45,963 nucleotides of DNA from Candidatus Gastranaerophilales bacterium. GTDB lineage: Bacteria; Cyanobacteriota; Vampirovibrionia; Gastranaerophilales; Gastranaerophilaceae. The position numbers and the translations under genes were made by a program. The stretch covers positions 1 to 45,963 of the forward strand of contig CANQLJ010000010.1 in the NCBI GenBank assembly GCA_947624685.1. Reading direction: 5' to 3'. How positions within the stretch are numbered: the stretch's first letter is position 1; each line of letters opens with the position of its first letter. Positions 34,090 to 42,774 of this stretch are shown here, piece by piece. The notes under the pieces are model-generated. The model was not told where the DNA came from. It worked only from the letters and a program-made list of their open reading frames with translations, and searched no databases.

Positions 34090-35415
34090 ATGCAAAAGAA
34101 TACAACAACAAATACATTTGAAAATAAGAATCTTGATAATTTCATCCCAAAAATTTGCGATGTGATAATAGAGGCGTGTCAAAGTTTTTGGGAAAAAGAT
34201 ATAAAAGCTCATGTTCTTGCGCTGAACGATTTTGAGGCATTAAGAAACGAAAAATTGGTCTATAGCGTGGATTTTTTCACAAGCCAAATAAAAGTCGAAA
34301 ACCATAAGCCCGTCGTAATCCGTCTCGCGAGGGAATTTATCGAAAATATTTTAGATTCGATATTAAAATCAAAAGGCGAAAAATTTGATTTAACAAAACT
34401 CACAGAGCTTGAAGTGCGCATATTAAACGCGTTTTGCGAGCTATTGTATAAAAAGTTAGATGAAATTTTAGTCGATACTAAAAACATCAAAACCAACGAA
34501 AAAAATATCAAAAACATCAATTTTGTTTTTTTGATAAACGATAACGAGAAAAACATCTCAAAAATCGTACTTTCCATACCAAGCGAAAGGATTAACTTTG
34601 AACCTTTAAAAAAAATTGTTGCATTTAATGATACCGATTTTTTGCAAATCAGCACGGAGGTTAAATTAAATCTCGGGAGTTCAAAAATCACATTTAACGA
34701 ACTCAATACCCTAATCAAAGGCGACATAATTGTCCTTGAAAACAGCAGTGCCAATAAAATGACTTTAACATCTGGAGATTATGAAAAAACATTTTCAACA
34801 AAAATAAAAGATTCCTTAATTAAAAAAATTGAAGATATAGAAATTGAAGATAATGACAATGAAAACATTACACAAAATTTTAACGAGGTAACAATGGATA
34901 AAAATGTGTGGGATGACATACAAATTGAGATAAATGCGGAATTTGAAAAAGTCAAAATGACTCTTGGCGAATTAAAACAAATCTCCCAAGGGCAAATTGT
35001 TGACTTAGGTTCAATATTAGAAAATGAAATATCTCTTTTTGTGGAAGATAAAAAAGTTGCAAAAGGCGAATTGATTATTATAAATGATAGATATGGGGTG
35101 AGGTTAAATGAAATTTATAATTCAAAACCTCAAAGCGCTCCAAAACCGATTTCTTCTCCTCAAGCCCAAAACTCCGCTCAAAAGCCCCAAGCAACCGCAG
35201 CTTCTGCTGCTGCCCAAAGAGCACAAACAGCAGCCCCAAGGGCACAAGGGGTACAAGGAACACAAGGGGCTTCCGCAGCAAGACCGATACCAAGACCCCA
35301 GGCAGCCCAAAAGCCCCAGGCAAACCCGGCTTCCGCTCCTCCAAGAACACAAGCAGCTCCCCCAAGGCCTAAACAAGAGGAAGAAGAGTTTGATTATTCG
35401 GATTTTGAAAAATAG
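34090..35415 (+). CDS. Double SpoA-domain FliM/FliN-like protein with Pro/Ala/Gln tail
   Basis: 441 residues. An N-terminal domain (about 1-170) without clear motifs; a first SpoA-like unit (about 180-240: VKLNLGSSKITFNELNTLIKGDIIVL); a second, more typical FliN/SpoA unit (about 277-342: IEINAEFEKVKMTLGELKQI, SQGQIVDLGS, VAKGELIIINDRYGVRLNE); then a disordered tail of about 95 residues rich in Pro, Ala and Gln, ending in an acidic EEEEFDYSDFEK patch. SpoA pairs build the C-ring or sorting platform below the export gate. FliM's phosphatase-like middle domain is not evident. It heads the cluster fliO-fliP-fliQ-fliR 46 nt downstream. Confidence 0.82.
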   Translation: MQKNTTTNTFENKNLDNFIPKICDVIIEACQSFWEKDIKAHVLALNDFEALRNEKLVYSVDFFTSQIKVENHKPVVIRLAREFIENILDSILKSKGEKFDLTKLTELEVRILNAFCELLYKKLDEILVDTKNIKTNEKNIKNINFVFLINDNEKNISKIVLSIPSERINFEPLKKIVAFNDTDFLQISTEVKLNLGSSKITFNELNTLIKGDIIVLENSSANKMTLTSGDYEKTFSTKIKDSLIKKIEDIEIEDNDNENITQNFNEVTMDKNVWDDIQIEINAEFEKVKMTLGELKQISQGQIVDLGSILENEISLFVEDKKVAKGELIIINDRYGVRLNEIYNSKPQSAPKPISSPQAQNSAQKPQATAASAAAQRAQTAAPRAQGVQGTQGASAARPIPRPQAAQKPQANPASAPPRTQAAPPRPKQEEEEFDYSDFEK

Positions 35416-35461
35416 AATTAGTTTTAATTAATTAGATTAAGGAAAAGAGGATAAAAACAAA

Positions 35462-36136
35462 ATGCTTACATATCTTACGGCTTTTATATTTTATACACTT
35501 GCAATGGTCGGGATTTTGCTTGTCGGTTTTATTGTCTATAAAAAAACCTTTGCAAGCGCGAAAAGCGAAAATAAAGGGCTCATAAAAATCGTCGACAGTC
35601 TTATGATTGCGCCAAAAAAAATGCTTCTTGTCGTAAAAATCAAAAACGAAAGATTTTTAATAGCATCGGGAGCCGAGCACACGACGTTTTTAGCTAAATT
35701 AAACAAAGGGCAAAATGAAAATGAAATTTCATTGAATGATTTAGTCGAAAATCAAAATAAAATTGCAAATTTCATTAATCCGCCAAAAGAAAAAAGAATT
35801 GACGAAGGATTAGAATCAATTCCTTTTTACAAAAGCGAAAACCAATATCAATATCAAAAAAACAATTTTCAAGATGAATTAAACGATATTGAAAATATCA
35901 AACGCGCAAAAGCTCTTGAAGCGCAAAGACAGTTTAAGGAACTGTATGAAAAAGAAGACGAAAATGAAAACGAAAAAGGAAATACAAACAACATATTAAA
36001 CAAAAAGACTCAAAAATATTCAAACAAAAAAGATTTATATAGAGAAATTCTAAAAACTCTAAACGCCAAAGAAAAAACAATGAATTACGACTATGAAAAC
36101 GATTATAACAAAATCAGAGTTGGGAGCAGATATTAA
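35462..36136 (+). CDS. fliO: FliO-like flagellar export protein
   Basis: 224 residues. One N-terminal membrane helix (about 5-28), then a small beta domain typical of FliO (GLIKIVDSLMIAPKKMLLVVKIKNERFLIASG and TTFLAKL), followed by a long charged cytoplasmic tail (about 90-224) rich in Glu, Asn and Lys. FliO helps assemble the FliP ring of the flagellar export gate. Position directly before fliP (2 nt gap) supports the call. FliO is weakly conserved, so the name relies partly on context. Confidence 0.85.
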   Translation: MLTYLTAFIFYTLAMVGILLVGFIVYKKTFASAKSENKGLIKIVDSLMIAPKKMLLVVKIKNERFLIASGAEHTTFLAKLNKGQNENEISLNDLVENQNKIANFINPPKEKRIDEGLESIPFYKSENQYQYQKNNFQDELNDIENIKRAKALEAQRQFKELYEKEDENENEKGNTNNILNKKTQKYSNKKDLYREILKTLNAKEKTMNYDYENDYNKIRVGSRY

Positions 36137-36138
36137 TA

Positions 36139-36780
36139 ATGGATAATCTTTTAAAAGACATAAATCCCGTCATACAGCTTCTTATCACAATGGCACTGTT
36201 TTCACTGTTGCCTTTTGTGTTTGTTTCAATGACACCTTTTTTAAGATTCACTATCGTTTTTTCGATGCTCAAAACCGCAATGGGAACAAATTCCGTTCCG
36301 CCTGCGATAACTTTAATCGGATTATCTTTGATATTAACTTTATACACGATGTCGCCCGTGTTTGATAATATGTATAAAGAATATCAAATTCCCTATCAAA
36401 AAAACCATAACGTAATTGAGGCGCTTGATGCAAGCTCGAAGCCTTTAAAAGAATATATGCTCAAACAAACCCGCCAGAGTGACCTTGCCTTTTTTGTCGA
36501 AAAAACAAGAGGAAGAGCTCCAAAAACTCCCGAAGAATTAACTATTTGGGAAGTTGCCCCCGGGTATATCGTTTCAGAATTAAAAACAGCGTTTGAAATA
36601 GGTTTTATAATCTATGTCCCTTTTATTGTGCTCGACCTTGTCGTTGCAAATATATTACTTGCCTTGGGGATGTTTATGCTATCTCCTCAAATTGTTTCAA
36701 CGCCTTTTAAACTTTTGATTTTTATCGCAGTCGACGGCTGGAGCCTTATTGTCAAAGGACTTGTGGAGAGCTTTAACTGA
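36139..36780 (+). CDS. fliP: Flagellar type III export gate protein FliP
   Basis: 213 residues. Core FliP features: MTPFLRFTIVFSMLKTAMGTNSVPP near residue 33, the PVFDNMYK segment, VAPGYIVSELKTAFEIGFIIYVPFIVLDLVVANILLALGM, then PQIVSTPFKLLIFIAVDGW. It starts directly with the first membrane region and lacks the cleavable signal peptide found in many FliP proteins. FliP, FliQ and FliR form the helical export channel. The stop codon overlaps the fliQ start (TGATG), so the two are translationally coupled. Confidence 0.96.
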   Translation: MDNLLKDINPVIQLLITMALFSLLPFVFVSMTPFLRFTIVFSMLKTAMGTNSVPPAITLIGLSLILTLYTMSPVFDNMYKEYQIPYQKNHNVIEALDASSKPLKEYMLKQTRQSDLAFFVEKTRGRAPKTPEELTIWEVAPGYIVSELKTAFEIGFIIYVPFIVLDLVVANILLALGMFMLSPQIVSTPFKLLIFIAVDGWSLIVKGLVESFN

Positions 36781-37277
36781 TGGAAGTTTTGGTAGAATAT
36801 TTAGGAAAAGGTTTTATGGTTATGCTTATGATTAGCATGCCTTGTGTCTTAATGGCGGCGCTTGTCGGGCTTGTTGTGGGGATTTTGCAAGCGGTAACTC
36901 AAGTACAAGAACAAACAATTGCCGCAGCACCAAAGATTGTCCTTGTGTTTTTAACAATCGTTGTATTGGGCGGGTATTTTATAAAAGTTTTAACAAACTA
37001 TATTTTTGAAGGAAGCCACATAGCTTTTGATGTGGTACCGAAAAACGATTCTTTTGTTTTACCAAATGACTATTATAAATACACTCGCCCTTTTGATTAT
37101 GAAATGAGAGATAAATTAAGAAAAAATAGCTCCCTTAATTCCGCTCTTAAAAACCACGGAGCGATACCTTGGGATAATAAAGCGACAAGAAAACAAATTT
37201 ATATCGATTCAAAGCAAAACGCCGTTAATGGGCCAAATTTCATTGAAAGAGCAAAAATTCAATCCAACAACAAATAA
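36780..37277 (+). CDS. fliQ: Flagellar export gate protein FliQ with C-terminal extension
   Basis: 165 residues, whereas FliQ is normally about 90. The first 85 residues are standard: two membrane helices with GLVVGILQAVTQVQEQTIAAAPKIVLVFLTIVVLGGYF. The remaining 75 residues form a hydrophilic, Asn/Lys/Tyr-rich segment (PNDYYKYTRPFDYEMRDKL ... NHGAIPWDNKATRKQ) with no domain I know. Base composition does not change across the junction and no frameshift is needed. The gene lies between fliP (1-nt overlap) and fliR. Confidence 0.94.
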   Translation: MEVLVEYLGKGFMVMLMISMPCVLMAALVGLVVGILQAVTQVQEQTIAAAPKIVLVFLTIVVLGGYFIKVLTNYIFEGSHIAFDVVPKNDSFVLPNDYYKYTRPFDYEMRDKLRKNSSLNSALKNHGAIPWDNKATRKQIYIDSKQNAVNGPNFIERAKIQSNNK

Positions 37278-37297
37278 AAAAGGAGCAAAAGGAAAAA

Positions 37298-38077
37298 TTG
37301 GATGAAATTTTAAAAGAATTTGCACTATATTTCCCCGAGCTCAACAACGCTCTTGGCGCGGGGATTATGATATTTTTGCGCCTTGTGGGGTTGATGAGGC
37401 TCGCTCCCGTGCTATCTAAAAGCGAAGTTCCGGCGCTTGTAAGGCTATCTTTTGCTCTTATTACAACGGTAATTCTGGTGGGCGTGATAAACCCCGCCCC
37501 GCCCGCTCCCAATACTCCGATATACCTTTGTATGGCTCTTAATTTCATCTTCGGGATGATTATAGGTTATGTTGCAAATTGTATCCTGGCTGCAATCTTA
37601 GCCGGCGGCGATATGATAAACACCCAAATGGGTTTATCATCTGCAATGATAATGGATCCGAGCTCTAAAAGCCAAATAAGCATTATGGCAAACTATTTTT
37701 CAGTCCTTGCGATGCTTGTTTTTATGTATTCCGGAGGGATTTATTGGCTTTTTAATGCGCTAATAAAGAGTTTTGAATTGTTTCCTATGTATAGCGTCGA
37801 TTTTCATTTTGAAAAAATAATAAATATTCAATATCTAAGCGACATTACGGCAAATGTCTTATTCTGCGGGCTTCATATAGCGGCACCGGTGTTGCTTGCA
37901 ACGTTAGCTCAAGATATAATCTTGGGGATAATATCAAAAACCGCCCCTCAAATAAATGTTTTTTCATTGAGCTTTCTTTTCAAACCGGTTATGGGAGCGT
38001 TTATTTTGATTGTAATTTTGCCGATGCTCATTAACGTCATAACGGACTATTTAGTGTCTTTTGCGAATATTTTTTGA
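37298..38077 (+). CDS. fliR: Flagellar export gate protein FliR
   Basis: 259 residues, full length, with about six membrane helices. Motifs: FLRLVGLMRLAPVLSKSEVPALVRLSFALI near residue 25, LNFIFGMIIGYVANCILAAILAGGDMINTQMGLSSA, ISIMANYFSVLAMLVFMYSGG, and the C-terminal GIISKTAPQINVFSLSFLFKPVMG. The start is TTG at 37298, with AAAAGGA just upstream. It overlaps the convergent BioY-like gene by 27 nt at its 3' end. flhB and flhA, which often follow, are absent here. Confidence 0.95.
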   Translation: MDEILKEFALYFPELNNALGAGIMIFLRLVGLMRLAPVLSKSEVPALVRLSFALITTVILVGVINPAPPAPNTPIYLCMALNFIFGMIIGYVANCILAAILAGGDMINTQMGLSSAMIMDPSSKSQISIMANYFSVLAMLVFMYSGGIYWLFNALIKSFELFPMYSVDFHFEKIINIQYLSDITANVLFCGLHIAAPVLLATLAQDIILGIISKTAPQINVFSLSFLFKPVMGAFILIVILPMLINVITDYLVSFANIF

Positions 38078-38770
38078 GATTTTTTCGCGTTTGGCTTTTT
38101 GTTGTTTTCTTTCTTTTTGCTTTTTTGTTTCATATTTTGGCTTCATACAAGTCCAAAGGACGTTTTTTATATAAGGCGCCAATAAAATCAAAATGAAACT
38201 AAAGAGAATATCCAATAATATGTTGCTTAGGATAATTTTGCTTATGATTGGTATCACGAGGCTGAATTTGATTACTTTTAAGATAGCTAAAATTATGCAA
38301 TAAAAAAGTTCGCTGAAATGAATCGTTAATATCCCGCAAAAGGTCGCAACGAGCCTTGTTTTGATTGTTTGAGAGAGGTTGAAAATGAACCCCGCGATAA
38401 ATATCGCCAAAGCAAAGCCCACAATATAGCCAAAAAGATAGTTTTGGACAAATTCAACTCCTCCGCCAAAAACAAATATCGGCCAAACAAAAAACCCTGT
38501 CAAAAGATACAAAATGAACAATAAAAATGAATAGTTGATTCCTAAAATATAGATTATAAAAAGCATTATGGGAATCAAAGGGCTGTATGAGATGTTATGA
38601 GCCGCAAAATTGAAGCTGAATTGGCTAAATGTTGCAATTATCAAAAGCAAAAAACACAAGCCCAAAACGGCAATCGTCCCGACACTTAGGGGCGTAGGCT
38701 CGCCTTTGTGGATATATTGAGCGAAAATGTCTTTATAGCGTTTAGAAATCAGATGTTTCATAATAACCAT
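38051..38770 (-). CDS. Membrane protein, divergent BioY-like (biotin ECF component)
   Basis: 239 residues with about six membrane helices and a very basic C-terminal tail (KKQKERKQQKAKREKISK). The segment LYLLTGFFVWPIFVFGGGVEFVQNYLFGYIVGFALAIFIAGFI resembles the BioY signature around the G-G-x-x-Y-x-x-G-F pair, but the usual PT before GGY is replaced. BioY binds biotin in ECF-type uptake; no ECF ATPases are nearby, so the substrate is uncertain. It follows rimI by 17 nt. ATG starts at 38770 and 38761 are both possible; a TATAAT (38780-38775) immediately upstream would favour 38761. Confidence 0.6.
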   Translation of the reverse strand: MVIMKHLISKRYKDIFAQYIHKGEPTPLSVGTIAVLGLCFLLLIIATFSQFSFNFAAHNISYSPLIPIMLFIIYILGINYSFLLFILYLLTGFFVWPIFVFGGGVEFVQNYLFGYIVGFALAIFIAGFIFNLSQTIKTRLVATFCGILTIHFSELFYCIILAILKVIKFSLVIPIISKIILSNILLDILFSFILILLAPYIKNVLWTCMKPKYETKKQKERKQQKAKREKISKNIRKRH

Positions 38771-38787
38771 GATGATTATATCATTTT

Positions 38788-39285
38788 TTATAAATTTTTA
38801 CTTAGCTCGCTATATAAATCTTTATATTTTTTATCAAAAATATTTTCGCTCCACATAATAAGCGCATCTTCGTTGTTGTCTTGGTAATATTTTTTTCTGT
38901 AGCCCAACGACTTAAATCCGAACTTTTCATAAAGATGTATCGCTTTTAGGTTGCTTTTTCTTACTTCAAGCGTTATAAATTTTATTTTTTCGCGATAACA
39001 AATATCAATCGCATTCAAAAGCAATTTGTGGGCGAGTTTTTTGTTTTGAAAATCCGGATGAACGGATAAATTAGTCACATGCGCCTCGTCCATTATCTTC
39101 CAAATCCCCATATAACCGACGCAATTGTCGTTTTCGTCGACTATACAATGATAGGAAGAAATTTTGTTGCTTAATTCCGTTTGAAACGATTCTTTAGACC
39201 AATGATGCGCGCCATAGCACAATTGCTCGATTTTGAGAATTGAATCTATGTCACTATGGGTCATTTCGCGAATTTTAAAATTCAT
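38788..39285 (-). CDS. rimI: Ribosomal protein alanine N-acetyltransferase (RimI-like GNAT)
   Basis: 165 residues. GNAT fold with MTHSDIDSILKIEQLCY at the start (RimI-type), AHVTNLSVHPDFQNKKLAHKLL for acetyl-CoA binding (residues about 68-90), ITLEVRKSNLKAIHLYEKFGFKSLGYRKKYY near the C-terminus. RimI acetylates the N-terminus of ribosomal protein bS18 or other proteins. It lies 18 nt after speD on the same strand. AAAGG lies very close to the ATG. Confidence 0.88.
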   Translation of the reverse strand: MNFKIREMTHSDIDSILKIEQLCYGAHHWSKESFQTELSNKISSYHCIVDENDNCVGYMGIWKIMDEAHVTNLSVHPDFQNKKLAHKLLLNAIDICYREKIKFITLEVRKSNLKAIHLYEKFGFKSLGYRKKYYQDNNEDALIMWSENIFDKKYKDLYSELSKNL

Positions 39286-39303
39286 AACCTTTATGATGTT
39301 ATT

Positions 39304-39747
39304 TTAGAAATTTTCCGAAACCAAAAACGGTTTGTGTTCAACTTTTGAATCAAAATCCATTAAACCGCGGTTTAATTGAGAATATTTTGCGTCTTTTGAA
39401 TTAAATTTTTTCTTTAAAAATTCATATGAAACTTTAGGGTCGCACTGTTCACCGCAAGTGAAAAGGTCAACAGCGGCATAGCCATATTCAGGCCATGTGT
39501 GGATTGCAAGATGGCTTTCCGATATAATGACAACTCCTGATACACCATGGGGCGCAAATAAATGAAAACATTTATTAACAACTGTAGCGCCGCATTCATA
39601 AGCTGCTTCTAACATGTATTTTTCGACCAATGAAGGATTGTTTAAAACATTTGAGTCACATTCAAAAAATTCTGCCAAAATGTGTCTGCCAAGATACTGC
39701 TGTTTCTTTGCTTCAGCCATATTAGAGATAGGTGTCATTACTGCCAA
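39304..39747 (-). CDS. speD: S-adenosylmethionine decarboxylase proenzyme
   Basis: Makes decarboxylated SAM for spermidine synthesis. 147 residues; small bacterial type. Autocleavage between Glu77 and Ser78 (VVIISE-SHLAIHTWPE) would give the pyruvoyl group on Ser78. The C-terminal catalytic motif FTCGEQCDPK is present. The start is probably TTG at 39747: an AGGGGGAA site lies about 7 nt before it, while the ATG three codons in would be too distant. It heads the speD-rimI-BioY-like run. Confidence 0.94.
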   Translation of the reverse strand: MAVMTPISNMAEAKKQQYLGRHILAEFFECDSNVLNNPSLVEKYMLEAAYECGATVVNKCFHLFAPHGVSGVVIISESHLAIHTWPEYGYAAVDLFTCGEQCDPKVSYEFLKKKFNSKDAKYSQLNRGLMDFDSKVEHKPFLVSENF

Positions 39748-39880
39748 TTCATATTCCCCCTTATTTTTTACTGTTATATTATTTGCAACAAAAACAAATA
39801 TACAATATATTAAAAAAAACTACAAGTGAATTTTTTAACTATTTTTGATACAATTTTAACATTTTTTAATATATTTTTTA

Positions 39881-41500
39881 TTATTCAATTATATCTTGAA
39901 TGTTTATATTAATTTGCTCAACTTTTTTACATTCATCTTTTCCATAGGTCGAGGCCATATTTTTTCCGTTGTGTTTAGAAAAATATAGTGCCGTATCTGC
40001 GCAATTAATTAATTCTTTTGCTTCCTGAGCGTCGGTTGAAAATTGCGCAATGCCCATAGAAACCGTGGGGGAGAGCATTTCATTGTCATTGACTTTGACT
40101 TCAATTTGAGCAATATTTTTTCTTATTCTTTCTGCTATGACACAAGCATCCTTCTTATCCGTCTCAGGCAGAATTACGACAAATTCTTCTCCGCCGTAGC
40201 GAGCGGGGACGTCGATTTTTCTAACCGTATCTTTTAGAGTTGCAGCTAATCTTTTGAGGATTAAATCGCCCGTTAAGTGGCCATAGGTATCGTTAATTCT
40301 TTTAAAATTATCAATATCCATAATAATTAATGACATGTTTCTTTTATATCTTTGGCAGCGTCTGATTTCATTTTCTAAAAGCATATAGAAATGGCGATAG
40401 ATATAAAGTTTTGTCATGCCGTCTTTTGTAGCCAGTTCATATAATTTAGCGTTATCGATTGCAATTGCCGCTTGATTAGCTAATGACGTTATAAATTCGA
40501 GGTCTTTTTGATTAAATAATTTGTCGTGTTTTTTGTTTGTAATGTTAATGACGCCAATTACTTCGCCTTTGGCTATCAAAGGCACACAAAGAAGCGATTT
40601 TGTGTTTGATAATACTTCTTTTGCAATGAATCTGGGGTCGGCTGAACCGAGGTTTGTTATAATCGGTTTTCTTTCTAAAAATACCGTTCCCGCGATGCCT
40701 TCGCCGACGTTGATTTTTGCACATTGTACTGCGCCGTTATTTATCGCTTCTTCAAGTTTTTTATCCTGCAAACCCGAGACAATTCTTACTTGAAGCGCGT
40801 TTAGTGCGTCATCAAAAAGCATTAATGAACCTTTTTCAGCGTCAAGCGTAATAAGAGCTTTTTGAATGATTACGGACAAAAGCCTTTTTAAGTCATCAAT
40901 GAAGCTCACTGCTTGAGAAATATTGTATAATATTGAAATGTTGTGCAAAGATTTTTGCAATTGCGCAAGTTCTTCATTTTTCTTTATTTGTTTGTGCAGT
41001 TTTGCAATAATCGGTTCAAGATAGTCAAATACAACGTCAAGGCTCTTTTGAGCGCCTTGTGAGATAGGATTTGCGGGATTTTGTTTAATAAAACAAAAAC
41101 ATATCGGTACACTATTGTTGAAAAACACTCTCACATGGCTTGGATCGAGCGAGAGAATGTTATTTCTTTCCAAAAATGATTTAAAAAGATGGGCGCCGTT
41201 TCCGTCTTTCATCGCCGTGAGCTTTGCGGAATTGACCGCTTGCCAAAAGGCGCTGTTGTTTTCTTCGCCTTCAAAAAATTCGTTATTTCGAAGTTTTGTG
41301 TCAATATTGACGCATTTAAAATGCTGCCCTTCAAGAAGATAATACGTTATATCGTCGGTATCTATCATCTTTTTGCAATAGGCTTTAATTTTTTTCAACA
41401 GTTCATAGATGTCATCGGATTGATTAGCCATTGTGCTAACCTCAAACATCATGTTAAGATATTTAATATTGTTTTCGATTAAAATTTGGTTTTCTGACAT
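39881..41500 (-). CDS. GAF-GGDEF diguanylate cyclase
   Basis: 539 residues from the ATG at 41500; the frame stays open upstream but would run into the divergent methyltransferase start. An N-terminal region (about 1-170), possibly a degenerate GAF, a coiled-coil linker (NEELAQLQKSL), a clear GAF domain (about 205-355, NVGEGIAGTVFLERKPII, SLLCVPLIAKGEVIGVINITNK), then GGDEF with GGEEF at 436-440. The product-inhibition site RxxD is intact (RKID, 427-430). Makes c-di-GMP, which commonly controls motility. TATAAT lies 9 nt before the ATG, with no ribosome site. Confidence 0.94.
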   Translation of the reverse strand: MSENQILIENNIKYLNMMFEVSTMANQSDDIYELLKKIKAYCKKMIDTDDITYYLLEGQHFKCVNIDTKLRNNEFFEGEENNSAFWQAVNSAKLTAMKDGNGAHLFKSFLERNNILSLDPSHVRVFFNNSVPICFCFIKQNPANPISQGAQKSLDVVFDYLEPIIAKLHKQIKKNEELAQLQKSLHNISILYNISQAVSFIDDLKRLLSVIIQKALITLDAEKGSLMLFDDALNALQVRIVSGLQDKKLEEAINNGAVQCAKINVGEGIAGTVFLERKPIITNLGSADPRFIAKEVLSNTKSLLCVPLIAKGEVIGVINITNKKHDKLFNQKDLEFITSLANQAAIAIDNAKLYELATKDGMTKLYIYRHFYMLLENEIRRCQRYKRNMSLIIMDIDNFKRINDTYGHLTGDLILKRLAATLKDTVRKIDVPARYGGEEFVVILPETDKKDACVIAERIRKNIAQIEVKVNDNEMLSPTVSMGIAQFSTDAQEAKELINCADTALYFSKHNGKNMASTYGKDECKKVEQININIQDIIE

Positions 41501-41574
41501 AACAAGATAATTATAAATCTTATATTGATAAAAATCACTCAGAAAAATTTTAAAATACAACTTTTGGAGGAAAA

Positions 41575-42444
41575 ATGGAAGATATTTGCAAAAATTGGTC
41601 AATGTGGCTCAAAAAAACCAGATTTTCATATATGAGTGAAGCGCAAGTCGAGCAGACTTTAAATTGGCTCAACGTCATAAAAGAGCAGGTTTTAGCGTTA
41701 GCTCAGATAAAAGAAAACGAAAAAATTGCCGATTTTGGCTGCGGAAGCGGACTGTTGGGTTTTGGAGTTTTAGAAAAATTTAAAGACAAAGTCGAGATCA
41801 TTTTTTCGGATAAATTTGAAGATTGTCTTGAGGAATGTAAAAAAATATTAAGCGAAATAAAAACTGAAAATAACGCAAAATTCCTCCAAAGCGATATTTT
41901 AGATATTAAACTGCCCGATAATTACCTTGACTGCGCAATGACGCGCTCTGTTTTAGTCCATGTTACGGATAAAAAAAGAGCGTTTAATGAGCTTTATCGC
42001 GTCATAAAACAGGATGGGAGATATTGCGCTTTTGAACCCATAATATCTCAAAATACAAGGTATTATGAATTGCTTTTGCCTGATCAGATTAGCGATTATT
42101 TTGAATTTAAAAAGGCGGAAAAGGAGTTTATGGAAAACAAAAACGATTCTCTTGTTAATTTTGATGCTTATAGTCTTGATAATGACTTAAATGAAGCGGG
42201 GTTTGGTGATGTCAAAGTCGAAGTACAAGTTGCCGCTTCAAAATATATTCCCTCAAAAGAAGCAATTTTGAGCTGGTTTTTGGCTCCGCCTTCGCCAAAT
42301 ACAAAAAATATGAAGCAGAGATTTTTGGATTATTTTGATGAAAAAAAAGTTGATAATTTTATCCTTGAAGTCCAAAACGCGCTATCTGATAAAGAAATCA
42401 AGATTAGCTCAAATACCGCTTTAATTAAAGCGGTTAAATGTTAA
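41575..42444 (+). CDS. Class I SAM-dependent methyltransferase
   Basis: 289 residues. Rossmann methyltransferase with SAM motif I KIADFGCGSGLLGFG near residue 52, FSDKFEDCLEEC (acidic motif II), FLQSDILDIKLPDNYLDCAMTRSVLVHV and a UbiE-like LYRVIKQDGRYCAFEPI. The C-terminal third (about 160-289) is specific and not recognised. The substrate is unknown. A GGAGGAAA site precedes the ATG. It is divergent from the diguanylate cyclase across 74 nt. Confidence 0.88.
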   Translation: MEDICKNWSMWLKKTRFSYMSEAQVEQTLNWLNVIKEQVLALAQIKENEKIADFGCGSGLLGFGVLEKFKDKVEIIFSDKFEDCLEECKKILSEIKTENNAKFLQSDILDIKLPDNYLDCAMTRSVLVHVTDKKRAFNELYRVIKQDGRYCAFEPIISQNTRYYELLLPDQISDYFEFKKAEKEFMENKNDSLVNFDAYSLDNDLNEAGFGDVKVEVQVAASKYIPSKEAILSWFLAPPSPNTKNMKQRFLDYFDEKKVDNFILEVQNALSDKEIKISSNTALIKAVKC

Positions 42445-42504
42445 ATGCCAAGTTAAATATATTAAACAAGGGGCCTGTAGTTTTTTATTACTCAGCTTTA
42501 AAAG

Positions 42505-42532
42505 CCTGCGGTATTTTATTTACCGTAGGAAT
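42505..42532 (-). terminator. Hairpin at the end of the 51-aa gene
   Basis: CCTGCGGTA (42505-42513) pairs with TACCGTAGG (42521-42529) with one mismatch; the stop codon lies in the loop. On the minus strand it is followed by CTTTTAAAG and later an A-rich stretch, so the T-tract is weak. Confidence 0.4.
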
Positions 42533-42671
42533 TAAGGTATCTTGAAGCCAAATAGGAAAAATATGCCCTTTTAAATTCATCTGCTGCAAGATGTTCAACG
42601 GCAGTCGGAACAATGACCAAAAAAGTGTAAACAATTATTCCAAAAAACACCAAAGAAAATAGTTCTAACAT
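42516..42671 (-). CDS. 51-residue single-span membrane protein
   Basis: Starts at ATG 42671 with a GAGGT site 11 nt upstream and stops at 42516. The product (MLELFSLVFFGIIVYTFLVIVPTAV, then EHLAADEFKRAYFSYLASRYLNSYGK) has one clear membrane helix (about 4-24) and an amphipathic, Tyr-rich end. Too short for most gene finders. It sits alone in a 525-bp gap between the methyltransferase and nrdD. Hydrophobic pattern, start site and hairpin support a real gene. Function unknown. Confidence 0.65.
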   Translation of the reverse strand: MLELFSLVFFGIIVYTFLVIVPTAVEHLAADEFKRAYFSYLASRYLNSYGK

Positions 42672-42774
42672 AATTACTTAACCTCGTAAATTTTGTCGTC
42701 CTTATATTTATTTTGACGGTTAAAGGGTAAAATAACTTTAGACTTTTTGATAATGTTTTAATAAAAGTTTACAA

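Noticed and set aside
41501-41602. 34-codon N-terminal extension of the diguanylate cyclase
   Set aside because: It overlaps the start of the divergent methyltransferase, has no ribosome site, and the promoter-like TATAAT lies inside it.
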